NCBI RefSeq assembly: GCF_001748245.1
Contig: NZ_BDFO01000001.1
Location: forward strand, 5,981,346-6,045,345
DNA from: Oligoflexus tunisiensis
Lineage (GTDB): Bacteria > Bdellovibrionota_B > Oligoflexia > Oligoflexales > Oligoflexaceae
Direction of reading: 5' to 3'
DNA: 64,000 bases
Both the position numbers and the translations under genes were made by a program. The notes beneath the pieces were generated by a model. The model was not told the origin of the DNA, did not search any database, and saw only the letters and a program-made list of their open reading frames with translations. Positions 55,279 through 64,000 of this stretch are shown piece by piece (positions within the stretch are counted from its first letter, which is position 1; every line of letters begins with the position of its first letter).

Positions 55279-56223
55279 ATGAAGAGAATCGCAACCTGGC
55301 CTTCAGCTGTCTTTCCCCAGTCTTACGGGATGGGGCTCATGACGGCGCTTATCATAAGCTATTGCTTGGGATTTGCAACCGCTTCCCTGGCTCAAAATGA
55401 ACCTGTGGCGCCGCTTTCAAGTCTGATGAGCCGCACAACCAACGGTTATGTCCCGGAAGGCGTGTGGAAGATTGGACCCGAGACGGAATATGCGGTCCGA
55501 TCGATGACTGGCCTGGGTGTGGATCTGCCGGCGTTCATGGCCGGCGCCACCAACATCTACGCGCGTGGTCAGATCTGGCAGAACGGGCGGCAGAGCCTTT
55601 CGCTCGGTGTTGATTTTGTGCGAATGAACCGTGACTCGCTCTTTTGGGGCTCGCAGAAGGATAATTTCAAGGAACTCAATGTCACCGGCGTGCACCCCCG
55701 CCTGGTCTTCAGCCATGCGATTTCAGAACGCTTGATCGTGCACAGTTCGTGGGAAGCCGGTTCCGGCAAGGGCGAAATCGAACTCACCGAGGAAGGCAAG
55801 CGTCGCCTTTGGAAGAAAAAGTATCCCGACGCCGACTACGAAGCGCGTGATGAAAATGGACATCCGGTGCGGGAGGACGGCAGTCGCATGCACCGAAACT
55901 ATAGCATCACGCATCGCTCGCTCCTTTTGCAATCGCTTCTGGGCCTGGCGCAGGAGCGCTTTGAGCTGACCGGTGAAATTCAAAGGTCGCCGACAGAAAC
56001 ACTGGTTCTTGCAGCTCATGTGGCTCGCTTTGATTTGGCAGAGCTGCGCGCCGATCGCTTTGGCTGCAGTCTGTCCCAGCAGTGGCGGGGACCCAAGGTT
56101 GGCTTCCGGGTGGGCATAGGCCTGCTTTATCAGGTGGTCAGCGGCCGCGACCTGGATGATGAAAAAATCGATGACGGCCGTTTTTTGCCGACCGCGGATT
56201 TGGATTTTTTCGTTCTGCTTTAA
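55279..56223 (+). CDS. Exported protein of unknown function, possible outer-membrane barrel
   Basis: About 314 residues with a long signal region (cleavage near ASLAQ). The mature part is rich in alternating hydrophobic and polar strands (QSLSLGVDFVRMN, LVFSHAISERLIVHSSWEA, VGFRVGIGLLYQVV) and ends in aromatic residues (LDFFVLL), as outer-membrane beta barrels often do. No family is recognised. It is divergent from hisS; yhbY follows after 57 bases. Confidence 0.6.
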   Translation: MKRIATWPSAVFPQSYGMGLMTALIISYCLGFATASLAQNEPVAPLSSLMSRTTNGYVPEGVWKIGPETEYAVRSMTGLGVDLPAFMAGATNIYARGQIWQNGRQSLSLGVDFVRMNRDSLFWGSQKDNFKELNVTGVHPRLVFSHAISERLIVHSSWEAGSGKGEIELTEEGKRRLWKKKYPDADYEARDENGHPVREDGSRMHRNYSITHRSLLLQSLLGLAQERFELTGEIQRSPTETLVLAAHVARFDLAELRADRFGCSLSQQWRGPKVGFRVGIGLLYQVVSGRDLDDEKIDDGRFLPTADLDFFVLL

Positions 56224-56280
56224 TCTTGCATTCTTGACGGGTTCGAGCTAAACCAAGGGTCCTTATCGAGGAAGAAAACC

Positions 56281-56577
56281 ATGAAAAAACTGACAAGCAG
56301 GCAAATTAAATATCTTCGCGGCCAGGCCCACCATTTGAACCCCGTGGTCATTGTCGGCCAATACGGCGTCACCGAAGCGGTTCTGCGGGAAGTGGAAACC
56401 ACATTGAATTTCCACGAATTGATCAAAGTGCAGATCCGCTGCGACGATCAGATGGAAATGCGCGATATGATGGACCGTCTCACCGATGGCGTGAAAGCCA
56501 CGCTGGTTCAGGTCATTGGCCATAAGGCTGTGCTGTATCGTCCCAGTGCAGAAAAGAAAATCAGGATTCCAGTCTAA
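56281..56577 (+). CDS. yhbY: YhbY/CRM-domain RNA-binding protein
   Basis: A 98-residue protein with the CRM domain: LTSRQIKYLRGQAHHLNPVVIVGQYG and the LIKVQI strand, ending RLTDGVKATLVQVIGHKAVLYRP. YhbY associates with the pre-50S ribosome. The length matches the family exactly. It lies ten bases before yciH, so the two translation-related genes are likely cotranscribed. Confidence 0.94.
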   Translation: MKKLTSRQIKYLRGQAHHLNPVVIVGQYGVTEAVLREVETTLNFHELIKVQIRCDDQMEMRDMMDRLTDGVKATLVQVIGHKAVLYRPSAEKKIRIPV

Positions 56578-56587
56578 AGGATAAGCG

Positions 56588-56905
56588 ATGGCGGACAAGC
56601 TGGTTTACGTCACAGGCAAGGGTTCCACCCGCAAGGACGACAAAACCAAGAGCTGGCAGGCGGCCGCGGGCCCGACCAAAATGCGGCTGGAAATGAAGGG
56701 CCGTGGCGGTAAAACGGTGACCGTTCTATGGAATTTCCCCTTCAGCGAAGAGGAAGTCAAAGCCCTCGTCAAAGCCATTCAACAGCGTTCCGCCTGCGGC
56801 GCCACCCTGAAGGACGGCCGGGCGGAATTCCAGGGTGACGTCAAGGACAAGGCCCTCGCCTATTTCCAGGAGCAGGGTTGGAAGCTTCAGCAGGCCGGCG
56901 GCTAA
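56588..56905 (+). CDS. yciH: SUI1/YciH-family translation factor
   Basis: A 105-residue protein of the SUI1 (eIF1-like) family. The core reads KGRGGKTVTVLWNFPFSEEEVKALVKAIQ with the Cys-Gly motif SACGATLKDG and the closing EFQGDVKDKALAYFQEQGW. Bacterial YciH affects start-codon selection. The GGATAAGCG sequence before the ATG gives a modest ribosome-binding site. Confidence 0.93.
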   Translation: MADKLVYVTGKGSTRKDDKTKSWQAAAGPTKMRLEMKGRGGKTVTVLWNFPFSEEEVKALVKAIQQRSACGATLKDGRAEFQGDVKDKALAYFQEQGWKLQQAGG

Positions 56906-57022
56906 CACCAAGTTTCTGAAATCCTTAAAAAAATTCCCATAGCCTCGTTACGCAGGGCGAATTCCCTTTATTGTTTCAGCGGGTTGCCGATCCCATAAGG
57001 TCAATTGTCGACCGGATGGAAT

Positions 57023-60000
57023 ATGCGCAGCCTTGTCCTCATACTGCTCCTATGTTTGCCCTCCTCCCTGACCGCCGCGGTCATACGGGAAGCGGTGCAG
57101 GGTACCCTTGACTTGCGTGATTGGGATGGGAAGGACGCCCTTCGCATCCTTGGCGACTGGCGCTTTTTCCCGAATGAACTTCTGTCTCCAGAGGAAGCTC
57201 TCCGCCGTGAGACGGACCCCGATGCCCTTTACCTCCAGCCGGGAAAACCGTTCCGTAGCGTCACCGGCGCCAGGCTCGATAACATTGGATACGGCTCCTA
57301 TTTGATGCGCGTGCAAAGCCCCTGTCGGCATTGCCGCATTCACTTCGCATTGCCCCAGGTTTACGTGGCCGGCAAAATCTTTGTCTTTGATGCGACGGCC
57401 GAGTCCCGCGCGCTGCCCCTCTTTGAGCTCGGTCGGGTGGCGACGGATGCAGCCCAGGAAAAACCGCAGATCGGCACCACCCTGACGCCTGATTTTGAAG
57501 TTCAGGATCAGCAGGTGTTTCATATCCTGGTCCAGGTCAGCAACTTTCACTACTACTGGGGCGGGCTCTGGCAGCCGCCGGCTCTTTATTTGAATGAAGA
57601 AGCGTATCCCAGCGCCGAGAAGATGAAGGCTGCGTTTCTTCTGGGCATCATGCTCTTTTGCGCGGTGCATGCGATCAGTCTTTATCTGCGCCGCCGTGAG
57701 GATGAAGGAACGCGCGAGCTCGCTATTTTTTCGGGCATCATGCTGCTGCGCAGTACAATCTTCGTGATCGGAGGCTGGCTGATCCTCGTCAGTCCCTCCT
57801 GGGCCTGGCAGCTGGTTTGGGATTCCATTTACATTACGCTGGCGATGGCTTCCGCCTGGTTCTATCGCTTCATGAGCGCCTGCTTTCCCGATTACGCTTC
57901 ACCGCGCATCAGTCGGGTGACCTGGCCTGGCGCCTTGCTGCTGACGGTTGTCTTCCTGCTGACAACCACGAATCAATCGGAATATCCGGTGATGCTGCTC
58001 TATGGGCATGCGATCCTCTGCATCACAGCCAGTCTTTGGATTCTTGTGCAGGCCACGCGGCATAAGAAAGAAGGCTCGCTCATCGCGCTGGTCGGGGTGC
58101 TGGCGCTTCTGACGAGTGGCTTGATGAGTCTGCTCTGGTACCTGGGCGACACGCGTTTTTCAGCCATGGGCATTGAAATCGGAACGGCCATCTTCATGAT
58201 CTGCCAGACCCAGATCGTGGCGCAACGTTCCGCCAGCGCCTTCCACCGGGCCGAGCGTCTGTCGCGGGAATTGGTGGAACGGGATCAGACCCGAACGCTC
58301 TTCTTTCACAACACTTCGCATGAACTGCGAACGCCTCTTCATGGCATCCTGGGTTTTCTGAATCTGATCAGCCAGGGTCAATACGGTCCCATCGGCGAGC
58401 GCCTGCGACTGCAGATCCTCAAGATCACGCGACTCACTGAAGGTCTTCGCGATCAGGTCAATACCATCCTGGATCTCGCCAAATCCAAACGTGGTGAACT
58501 GCATCTGCACATTCAACGATTTGCCCTGGGCGATGTGGTGCACCGGATCCAGGATATCAGCGATAGCCTGCAGCTCAAGTACCCCCAGGTGCAATTCACT
58601 CTGCAGAATGAGCTCGATCAGAACCAGACCTTTCTGCATGATATCGAAAAAATCGTCGCGGTCCTGAGGAATCTTCTCGCCAACGCCTATAAATTCTCAC
58701 GCATGGATGCCGCAAATCAGGTGAAGCTGCTCTTGAAAACAGATGAAGAAGGTCTCTACCTTGAGGTCAGCGATACCGGCATCGGCATACCCACGGAAAA
58801 AATCGACCGCATTTTCGAGGAATTCTCTCAGATTGAAGGCGATGCAAGGCGGTCCTATGAAGGGACCGGCCTGGGTCTCAGCATTGTGCGGGATCTGGTG
58901 GAACTGATGAAGGGTCGCATCGAGGTGGCCTCCAGACCCGAGGAAGGCTCCACCTTCAGGATCTGGATACCGGAGCAGCGTTTCACCGATCTGCGCCCGC
59001 AGGAACCCCTGGCTGTCGCGCCGCTCGCGGCTGTTCCCACAACTCCGGAATGGCGGGAAACGGAGCAGGAGGCTCCCGCACCGATCGCCGCGCTGCCCAA
59101 TCCCTCCCGCTTTAATATTCTGGTGGTGGATGACAATGAACTGAACTGTGAAGTGGTGCAGGATCTGTTAAAGACCGAAGGCTATCGGGTGATGATCGCC
59201 ACCGGGGGCAAGGAAGGGATTCGACTGATCGAAACCCTGCAACCCCATGTGGTGCTGCTGGACCTGATGATGCCGGATGTTTCCGGTGAAGATGTGATGA
59301 AGTATGTCAAGAGCCAGGATCGTCTCCGTAACATACCAATCCTCCTGATTACCGCCCGTGCGAATGAGGAGGACAAGCTCCTGGGTCTTGGCCTTGGGGC
59401 GGATGATTACCTGGCCAAACCTATCGTGCCGGATGAATTGCGGCTGCGGGTACGCAACACGCTTATGCGTTATGATGATAATCATCGCCTCGCCATGCAG
59501 GAGTATCAGGATCGCATGTCGCAGCTGGGTGAAGTGGTGGGCGATCTGGCCCGTGAGTGGCACGGCGTGCATCAGGCCGTCGCCGAGGATCTGCGGGAGC
59601 CCGAGGAAAGAGTCCAAAAGGTGGGGCGTCTTCTTCCCTTGCCGGCGATGCAGCGGGAACTTCTTGTTAAGAATTTGACGCAAAAGGGTGGTGGCCGCCC
59701 GATGCACACGCTGCTCGAGGTACTTTTGCCGCCGAGTGATGAGCATCCTGCGGCGCGTGAGCTGCAGTACCTCCGCACCGCAATCAGCCGCATGGCGCTT
59801 TCCTCCGAGCAGGCCCGCGGTCTCTGGCGCAGTGTCGGTCAGCTCGGAATTGATGAGATTCAGCAGATGAGCGAAACCATTCATCTCTGTGAGAGCTACC
59901 TGCATCTGGCCGATGCCGCCCGACACGCCCGTCAGTTGATGGAAAGCATCCTGGCCTTCAGCCGTCAGGAAATGGACGAACATATCATCGATCTCAAACT

Positions 60001-60451
60001 GACGATCGAACGCACCTGGCATTTGCTCCGCATGCGGGCCACACGACTCGGCATCGAAATGCGCATGAATCTCGATCCGCTCACCATTTTTTCGGTCAGC
60101 TCTCACATTCAGCATATCCTCCTGAGCCTCATCAACAATGCGATGGATGCGGTGGCGGACATGCCGATTGATGAACGTTGGATCGAGATCGCCGTGGCGA
60201 TCGACTCCGACACGCGGCGCATCCTGGTTCAGGTCACCAATGGTGGTCGATCGCTCCCTGCCGCGGTGCGGGACCATCTTTTTGAACGTGGGTTTAGCAC
60301 GAAAGGCCCGGACGCCAAAGGCATCGGTCTTTTCATTTCCCGGCGCCTGGCCCAGCAGCTTCATGGTGATTTGATCTATCAGGACACGAAGGGTCATACG
60401 ACTTTTACGTTGATTCTGCCGCCAGGGCATCAGGTTTCATGCGCCGGCTGA
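57023..60451 (+). CDS. Large hybrid sensor histidine kinase with 7TM-DISM-like input and a second ATPase module
   Basis: About 1142 residues from an ATG chosen for the clean signal peptide after it. Order: a periplasmic DISM-type sensor domain (about 25-200), seven membrane helices (about 205-400), HisKA with TSHELRTPLHG (His near 433), HATPase (NLLANAYKFS, VSDTGIGIPTEK, GTGLGLSIV), a receiver domain (VVDDNELN, LLDLMMPD with Asp near 747, AKPI), then a further region of about 330 residues. The last part has a dimerisation-like helix pair and a second HATPase module (LSLINNAMDAV, KGIGLFISRR). In that module the G1-box Asp is not obvious (VTNGGRSLP). A phosphorelay sensor of small molecules or redox state is likely. 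Confidence 0.88.
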   Translation: MRSLVLILLLCLPSSLTAAVIREAVQGTLDLRDWDGKDALRILGDWRFFPNELLSPEEALRRETDPDALYLQPGKPFRSVTGARLDNIGYGSYLMRVQSPCRHCRIHFALPQVYVAGKIFVFDATAESRALPLFELGRVATDAAQEKPQIGTTLTPDFEVQDQQVFHILVQVSNFHYYWGGLWQPPALYLNEEAYPSAEKMKAAFLLGIMLFCAVHAISLYLRRREDEGTRELAIFSGIMLLRSTIFVIGGWLILVSPSWAWQLVWDSIYITLAMASAWFYRFMSACFPDYASPRISRVTWPGALLLTVVFLLTTTNQSEYPVMLLYGHAILCITASLWILVQATRHKKEGSLIALVGVLALLTSGLMSLLWYLGDTRFSAMGIEIGTAIFMICQTQIVAQRSASAFHRAERLSRELVERDQTRTLFFHNTSHELRTPLHGILGFLNLISQGQYGPIGERLRLQILKITRLTEGLRDQVNTILDLAKSKRGELHLHIQRFALGDVVHRIQDISDSLQLKYPQVQFTLQNELDQNQTFLHDIEKIVAVLRNLLANAYKFSRMDAANQVKLLLKTDEEGLYLEVSDTGIGIPTEKIDRIFEEFSQIEGDARRSYEGTGLGLSIVRDLVELMKGRIEVASRPEEGSTFRIWIPEQRFTDLRPQEPLAVAPLAAVPTTPEWRETEQEAPAPIAALPNPSRFNILVVDDNELNCEVVQDLLKTEGYRVMIATGGKEGIRLIETLQPHVVLLDLMMPDVSGEDVMKYVKSQDRLRNIPILLITARANEEDKLLGLGLGADDYLAKPIVPDELRLRVRNTLMRYDDNHRLAMQEYQDRMSQLGEVVGDLAREWHGVHQAVAEDLREPEERVQKVGRLLPLPAMQRELLVKNLTQKGGGRPMHTLLEVLLPPSDEHPAARELQYLRTAISRMALSSEQARGLWRSVGQLGIDEIQQMSETIHLCESYLHLADAARHARQLMESILAFSRQEMDEHIIDLKLTIERTWHLLRMRATRLGIEMRMNLDPLTIFSVSSHIQHILLSLINNAMDAVADMPIDERWIEIAVAIDSDTRRILVQVTNGGRSLPAAVRDHLFERGFSTKGPDAKGIGLFISRRLAQQLHGDLIYQDTKGHTTFTLILPPGHQVSCAG

Positions 60452-60607
60452 CCAGGTTTCCAACAGACTGTTTGATCAGAGTTTTGACAGAGGGCTTTCC
60501 GTTTGCATTCAACTCCTTGTCTTGCGAAGGACCGTAACATGGCCCATTTCTTGCAAAATATTACACCACTAAAAGATTCCATGAGCTGCACACTTGGGAG
60601 AACATTT

Positions 60608-61312
60608 ATGATTCGTCGTAACGTTGTCTTGGGCCTTGTCCTTGTCCTTGGATTCGCTTGCGAGAAGAAAAGCAGCTCATCCGAGGAAACGCCAGCCGAG
60701 GAAGCCACCGCCGATCAAGCTGTGGACGGTGCCGCGGAAGGCGATCCGACCGCGGAAGCTTCCGAGGAACCAGGAACACCACCCGATTTTTTGGTGGGCA
60801 GGTGGGCCAGCGACTGCGTGAATCAACAACCTGGTGTTCTGCAGGCCAGTTATGTCGTGCAATATGAATTTGCCGCCGATGGCAATGCCAATTCTAAAGT
60901 CATTTCCTATGCCGCTGCAAATTGTACCAAGCGCTATACCAAGGCTGATGTTGATAACCTCAATGCCCAGGAAAACGCCGCCCGTGCCGCTGAGGTTCCT
61001 CCAGCCCCGCCCTTGAGTGCTGCTGACCTTGCCGTGCGAGAATCGCTTTGGTTTCCAACCATCAAACCCTTTACTTTTAAACTGGGTAAAAAGTTAAAGG
61101 ACGACACGGTGGAAATGAATTATTCGGAAACGATCGGTGATCAGACCATTAACACCTATGTGACCATATACGTCGTCGACGACAAACTCTACTTCGCTGC
61201 AGTCTGTCGCAAAGAGGATTTGGACGCCAATAACTGCAAGCAGATAGTCGGCGACAGTGTGAAGAACCGCGCCCGCGACATGACCAACTCCGTTCCCTTT
61301 CACAAGATCTAA
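60608..61312 (+). CDS. Acidic lipoprotein of unknown function
   Basis: A 234-residue protein starting at an ATG after GGGAG. The lipobox is LGFAC. A disordered linker (about residues 20-60, Glu/Ala/Pro-rich) precedes a folded domain opening with FLVGRWASDCV and four spaced Cys. The FxxGxWxSxC opening is often seen in small beta-barrel lipoproteins of the WxSDC or lipocalin-like kind. Function unknown. The permease-fusion gene starts 109 bases downstream on the same strand. Confidence 0.65.
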   Translation: MIRRNVVLGLVLVLGFACEKKSSSSEETPAEEATADQAVDGAAEGDPTAEASEEPGTPPDFLVGRWASDCVNQQPGVLQASYVVQYEFAADGNANSKVISYAAANCTKRYTKADVDNLNAQENAARAAEVPPAPPLSAADLAVRESLWFPTIKPFTFKLGKKLKDDTVEMNYSETIGDQTINTYVTIYVVDDKLYFAAVCRKEDLDANNCKQIVGDSVKNRARDMTNSVPFHKI

Positions 61313-61421
61313 TTCTTGACAACTCAAGCATGCTGTGAGGATCTCCGAGTCCCTGACCGGGCTAGGCGGATCCTCCATGAATTGATAAAATTAGGGCACT
61401 CAAAGCTTAGGAGACTCAACC

Positions 61422-64000
61422 GTGCTAACACACAGGATACGCTTTATCCTGGCCACGCTCGCTGTGGTCACTCTCGTCGTGACTTTTGGGTATTTTTCCC
61501 GCTATCCGGACCTGAACAACAAGGCCGTGGTCGCGGAAAATCACAGTGTGGCCGACACCATTTCCATGTGGCCCATTCTCAAAGTCACAGCCACCGATCC
61601 CATGTGGAAAAAAATTGCTTACACCACGGTGAACTGGACGAATGACAACAAGAAGGGCATGGCCTTTGGTATTACCCTGGCGGCCTTGCTCTCCTGCTGG
61701 TTGAGCTATCTTCAATTCAATCCAGGTGGTCGCTTCCGCAGCGCCTTTTATGGGATGATACTCGGTTCTCCGCTCGGTGTTTGCGTGAACTGTGCGGCTC
61801 CGGTGTTTAAGGGCGCGCTGCGATCCCGTCGCATCGAGATGGCTTTGGCGTTGATGTTCGCCTCGCCCACCTTGAATGTGGTGGTTTTGACGATGGCGTT
61901 TTCCCTGCTGCCGTTTTACATGGCTGTGACCAAGATCGTTTTCAACCTGGCGATCATCATGCTCGGCGTGCCGCTGCTGGCCCGCTGGCTCAAGGATGCT
62001 CCGGTCAAGGATTTACAGGAACTCGAAACCCGCCTCGCCACAGAATCCTGCGCCGTGCCGGTGAAGGAGTCCTTTTTTGGGTCCGTAATCGGCCTGCTCA
62101 AGGATTTTTGGAAACAGCTCAGCACCATCTTTATTCGCACCGCACCGCTCATGCTGGTGGCTGGATTTCTCGGGGCTTCTCTGAGCCACCTCGTGCCTCT
62201 GGATGCCCTGCAAGGACAGGGTGGGTTCATTCCCATGGTCATCGCGGCCACAGTAGGTTTGATTCTTCCCGTGCCGATGGCCTTTGATGTGGTCTTGACC
62301 AATGCCCTTTTCTCGGCCGGCCTGCCCCAGAATGTCGCCATGGTTCTCCTGCTCAGCCTCGGCGTTTACAGCTTTTATTCCTTCATGATCACCTGGCAGA
62401 GTGCCTCCCGGCGCTGGGCGCTTTATATTGCGGGCGGTCTTTGGATGTTGATCATTCCGATCGGCCTGCTTTCTCCCGTTCTGCATGAAAAATTCTATAT
62501 GGACCCCAATATCGAAGACTTCCGCGCCCTGACCGCCGCATCATCCGGTACAACGAGCAGTCAGGCAACCGCGTCGCTGGCAGCCAAGGCTGAACCGGGT
62601 CGTCCTCTGCCGCCTATGGAAGAGATCAGGGTGGGTGACACCACTCTGCAGCGCATGCCCTTCTTTCCCAAACAGGGTGACTCTGGAAAATTTGTTCAGC
62701 ATGAAGGCCCCGAGCTGGGTCTGAAGCGCGGTTTCATGTATACGATGCGCGATTATCCGGATCCCTTCTGGGTGGGTCGTGGAACCGCTGCGGGTGACTT
62801 TGATAAGGACGGTTGGGTGGATGTGGCTCTTGGCAGCGACCAGGGCCCCTTGCTCTATCGCAACGTCGGTGGCCGCTTTGTCGAAGTGCCTTTGACGATT
62901 CCAGCCCTTCAGGGTGCCCGCGTTTTCGGAGTGGCGTTCGTCGACCTTGACAGTGACACCTGGCCGGATCTTTTCCTCACCACATTCCATCGCGGCAATC
63001 ATTGGATCCGTAACAACCAGGGGCAATTTGAAACGACCGCCTCGCCCGTTCCCAACGGGGATGGTGTGCTGACGGTGGCGCCGGCCTTTGCTGATCTCAA
63101 CGGGGATGGTCGCATTGATATTTTCAACGGCAACATGGTTCTTGGAATCGCCACCGGTTTCCGGGCCTACGGCAACGGCCGTAAAAACGGGATCACCTGG
63201 AACCAGCCGGATGGTTTTGTCTTCGAAGCTCTGCAGGGTGTGGATGATGGCGAAACCATGGCCTCCCTCGTCAGTGACATCAATGGGGATGGTTTCCTCG
63301 ATCTCTATGAGAACAATGACTTTGTGGTTCCAGATTATCTGTATTTTGGCAGCAGGAATGGTCTGCGCCGCCTGAAGGCTCCCGGCATTACCGGCTTCCC
63401 CACACCCTATTTTTCGATGTCCGTGGATACGGCGGATATCAACAACGATCTCCGCATGGATCTTCTGATCACAGGAACCATCGCCGCGAGCCAGGATCTC
63501 GGTGATCAGGCGATCGACGGCGTTCAGGCGGTCGACTACAAAAAGGCCAAGGACAAGGTGGAATACTGTGATCGCATCCAGGATCCTGATTACCGGCTCA
63601 ACTGTCAGCGCAACCGTCGCGCGGATCATTTGATTCCCTTCCATCGCATCAAGAATCTCAATGTCCGCGACTGTCTGAAGATCGAGGACGCGGATCAACG
63701 TGATTCCTGTCTTCTGAGCATGATGTGGATGATCGTCACCAACAACGATGAACAATGCGATTGCGAGGAGCGCTATGGCTTCGATCCTCGCGTGCTCGAA
63801 GTGTGTCAGCTGATGCGGAAAGCCGGCGCCTTTTACAAGCGCGAACAGTATGCGCAGGAAGCCCCCCAGACGGACCGGGCCATCCTTTATATGGGTCAGC
63901 CGGATGGCGGTCTGGGCCAGGTCGGCAAGGATCGTTTCAATCATCCGGGCGGCTGGACCTGGTCTTCACGTTTTGTGGATCTGGATAACGACGGCTGGGT
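61422..64000 (+). CDS. ArsP-like permease fused to an FG-GAP repeat region (3' truncated)
   Basis: An open frame from GTG at 61422 (AGGAG upstream) runs past the window end, at least 859 codons without a stop. Residues 1 to about 355 form a membrane protein of ArsP/DUF318 permease type, with GSPLGVCVNCAAPVFKG (Cys near 121 and 124), ASPTLNVVVL, and a repeat half with LILPVPMAFDVVL. A linker of about 90 residues leads to an extracellular-type FG-GAP/VCBS region: GDFDKDGWVDVALG, VDLDSDTWPDLF, DLNGDGRIDIF, DINGDGFLDLY and more, with Asp-rich calcium sites. A Cys-rich insert lies at about residues 705-800. A permease joined to an integrin-like propeller is not an architecture I know. Confidence 0.8.
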   Translation, partial: MLTHRIRFILATLAVVTLVVTFGYFSRYPDLNNKAVVAENHSVADTISMWPILKVTATDPMWKKIAYTTVNWTNDNKKGMAFGITLAALLSCWLSYLQFNPGGRFRSAFYGMILGSPLGVCVNCAAPVFKGALRSRRIEMALALMFASPTLNVVVLTMAFSLLPFYMAVTKIVFNLAIIMLGVPLLARWLKDAPVKDLQELETRLATESCAVPVKESFFGSVIGLLKDFWKQLSTIFIRTAPLMLVAGFLGASLSHLVPLDALQGQGGFIPMVIAATVGLILPVPMAFDVVLTNALFSAGLPQNVAMVLLLSLGVYSFYSFMITWQSASRRWALYIAGGLWMLIIPIGLLSPVLHEKFYMDPNIEDFRALTAASSGTTSSQATASLAAKAEPGRPLPPMEEIRVGDTTLQRMPFFPKQGDSGKFVQHEGPELGLKRGFMYTMRDYPDPFWVGRGTAAGDFDKDGWVDVALGSDQGPLLYRNVGGRFVEVPLTIPALQGARVFGVAFVDLDSDTWPDLFLTTFHRGNHWIRNNQGQFETTASPVPNGDGVLTVAPAFADLNGDGRIDIFNGNMVLGIATGFRAYGNGRKNGITWNQPDGFVFEALQGVDDGETMASLVSDINGDGFLDLYENNDFVVPDYLYFGSRNGLRRLKAPGITGFPTPYFSMSVDTADINNDLRMDLLITGTIAASQDLGDQAIDGVQAVDYKKAKDKVEYCDRIQDPDYRLNCQRNRRADHLIPFHRIKNLNVRDCLKIEDADQRDSCLLSMMWMIVTNNDEQCDCEERYGFDPRVLEVCQLMRKAGAFYKREQYAQEAPQTDRAILYMGQPDGGLGQVGKDRFNHPGGWTWSSRFVDLDNDGW

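Noticed and set aside
61313..61421. TTGACA at about 61315 as a promoter for the permease-fusion gene
   Set aside because: No acceptable -10 hexamer lies at a normal distance, so I did not list it as a promoter.
62541..63944. A 467-codon minus-strand frame at the window end
   Set aside because: It is the antisense of the FG-GAP region; the regular Asp-rich repeats in the plus frame, continuous with the permease, explain the absence of stops.

Overview
This window looks like a chromosome segment of an aerobic Gram-negative bacterium. By eye the DNA is GC-rich, and genes are dense and mostly in short operons. Envelope traits are strong: many lipoprotein and Sec signal peptides, a TolC-type export cluster, a soluble lytic transglycosylase, LspA, and a MurE with the DNPR motif of meso-diaminopimelate-adding enzymes. 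An A1-type cytochrome c oxidase operon, a Bat/MoxR operon, azurin, multihaem cytochrome lipoproteins and many secreted proteins without a familiar family fit Bdellovibrionota (Oligoflexia-like) or a neighbouring deltaproteobacterial-type lineage. That placement is inference; the window has no rRNA.

Layout: 0-1.4 kb, the end of a CheA-like kinase gene and two small genes. 1.5-1.83 kb, two identical tRNA-Asp genes. 1.9-9.1 kb, a long minus-strand respiratory operon running cytochrome c4, a tiny membrane protein, oxidase subunits II, I, III, IV and a second III-like subunit, a small membrane protein, a TlpA-like thioredoxin, an M48-like protein that has lost zinc ligands, and a membrane-anchored protein. 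9.4-9.7 kb, a stand-alone rplX with its own terminator. 9.9-14.0 kb, dsbD, a patatin-like lipase and maiA. 14.0-23.4 kb, slt, a compact Bat operon (moxR, DUF4381-like, batC, batD, batE) without vWA or DUF58 genes, and a subtilase lipoprotein. 23.4-23.75 kb is non-coding, with DnaA-box-like sites beside an AT-rich tract. 23.75-27.6 kb, dCMP deaminase, murE, an SRPBCC-like protein and hmgA. 27.7-32.4 kb, a Sel1-type lipoprotein, a hydrolase-fold protein lacking its nucleophile, an S1-domain protein with apt, and a second patatin. 32.3-36.7 kb, a TolC/membrane-fusion/ABC-2 permease operon with a divergent TetR regulator and a palindromic operator candidate.

The most distinctive region is 36.7-45.4 kb. 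Five minus-strand genes encode two kinds of secreted paralogues in alternation: small helical proteins with conserved cysteines (three copies) and leucine-rich-repeat proteins (two copies). After a cytochrome-like lipoprotein and a thioesterase come two tandem cysteine-rich RCC1-like propeller proteins. A diheme cytochrome lipoprotein, azurin, a DJ-1 family protein, an ammonium transporter and a DedA protein follow to 51.2 kb. 51.4-56.9 kb is housekeeping (aminotransferase, lspA, hisS, yhbY, yciH) with two unknown exported proteins. 57.0-60.5 kb is a very large hybrid histidine kinase with a second ATPase module. The window ends inside a gene that joins an ArsP-like permease to an extracellular FG-GAP region.

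Themes: electron transfer and its assembly (cytochromes, oxidase, azurin, DsbD, TlpA), periplasmic quality control (Bat, DsbD, subtilase), homogentisate catabolism (maiA and hmgA, apart), and secreted repeat proteins. Several enzyme folds appear catalytically dead. All functional calls rest on motif reading; no database search was run.
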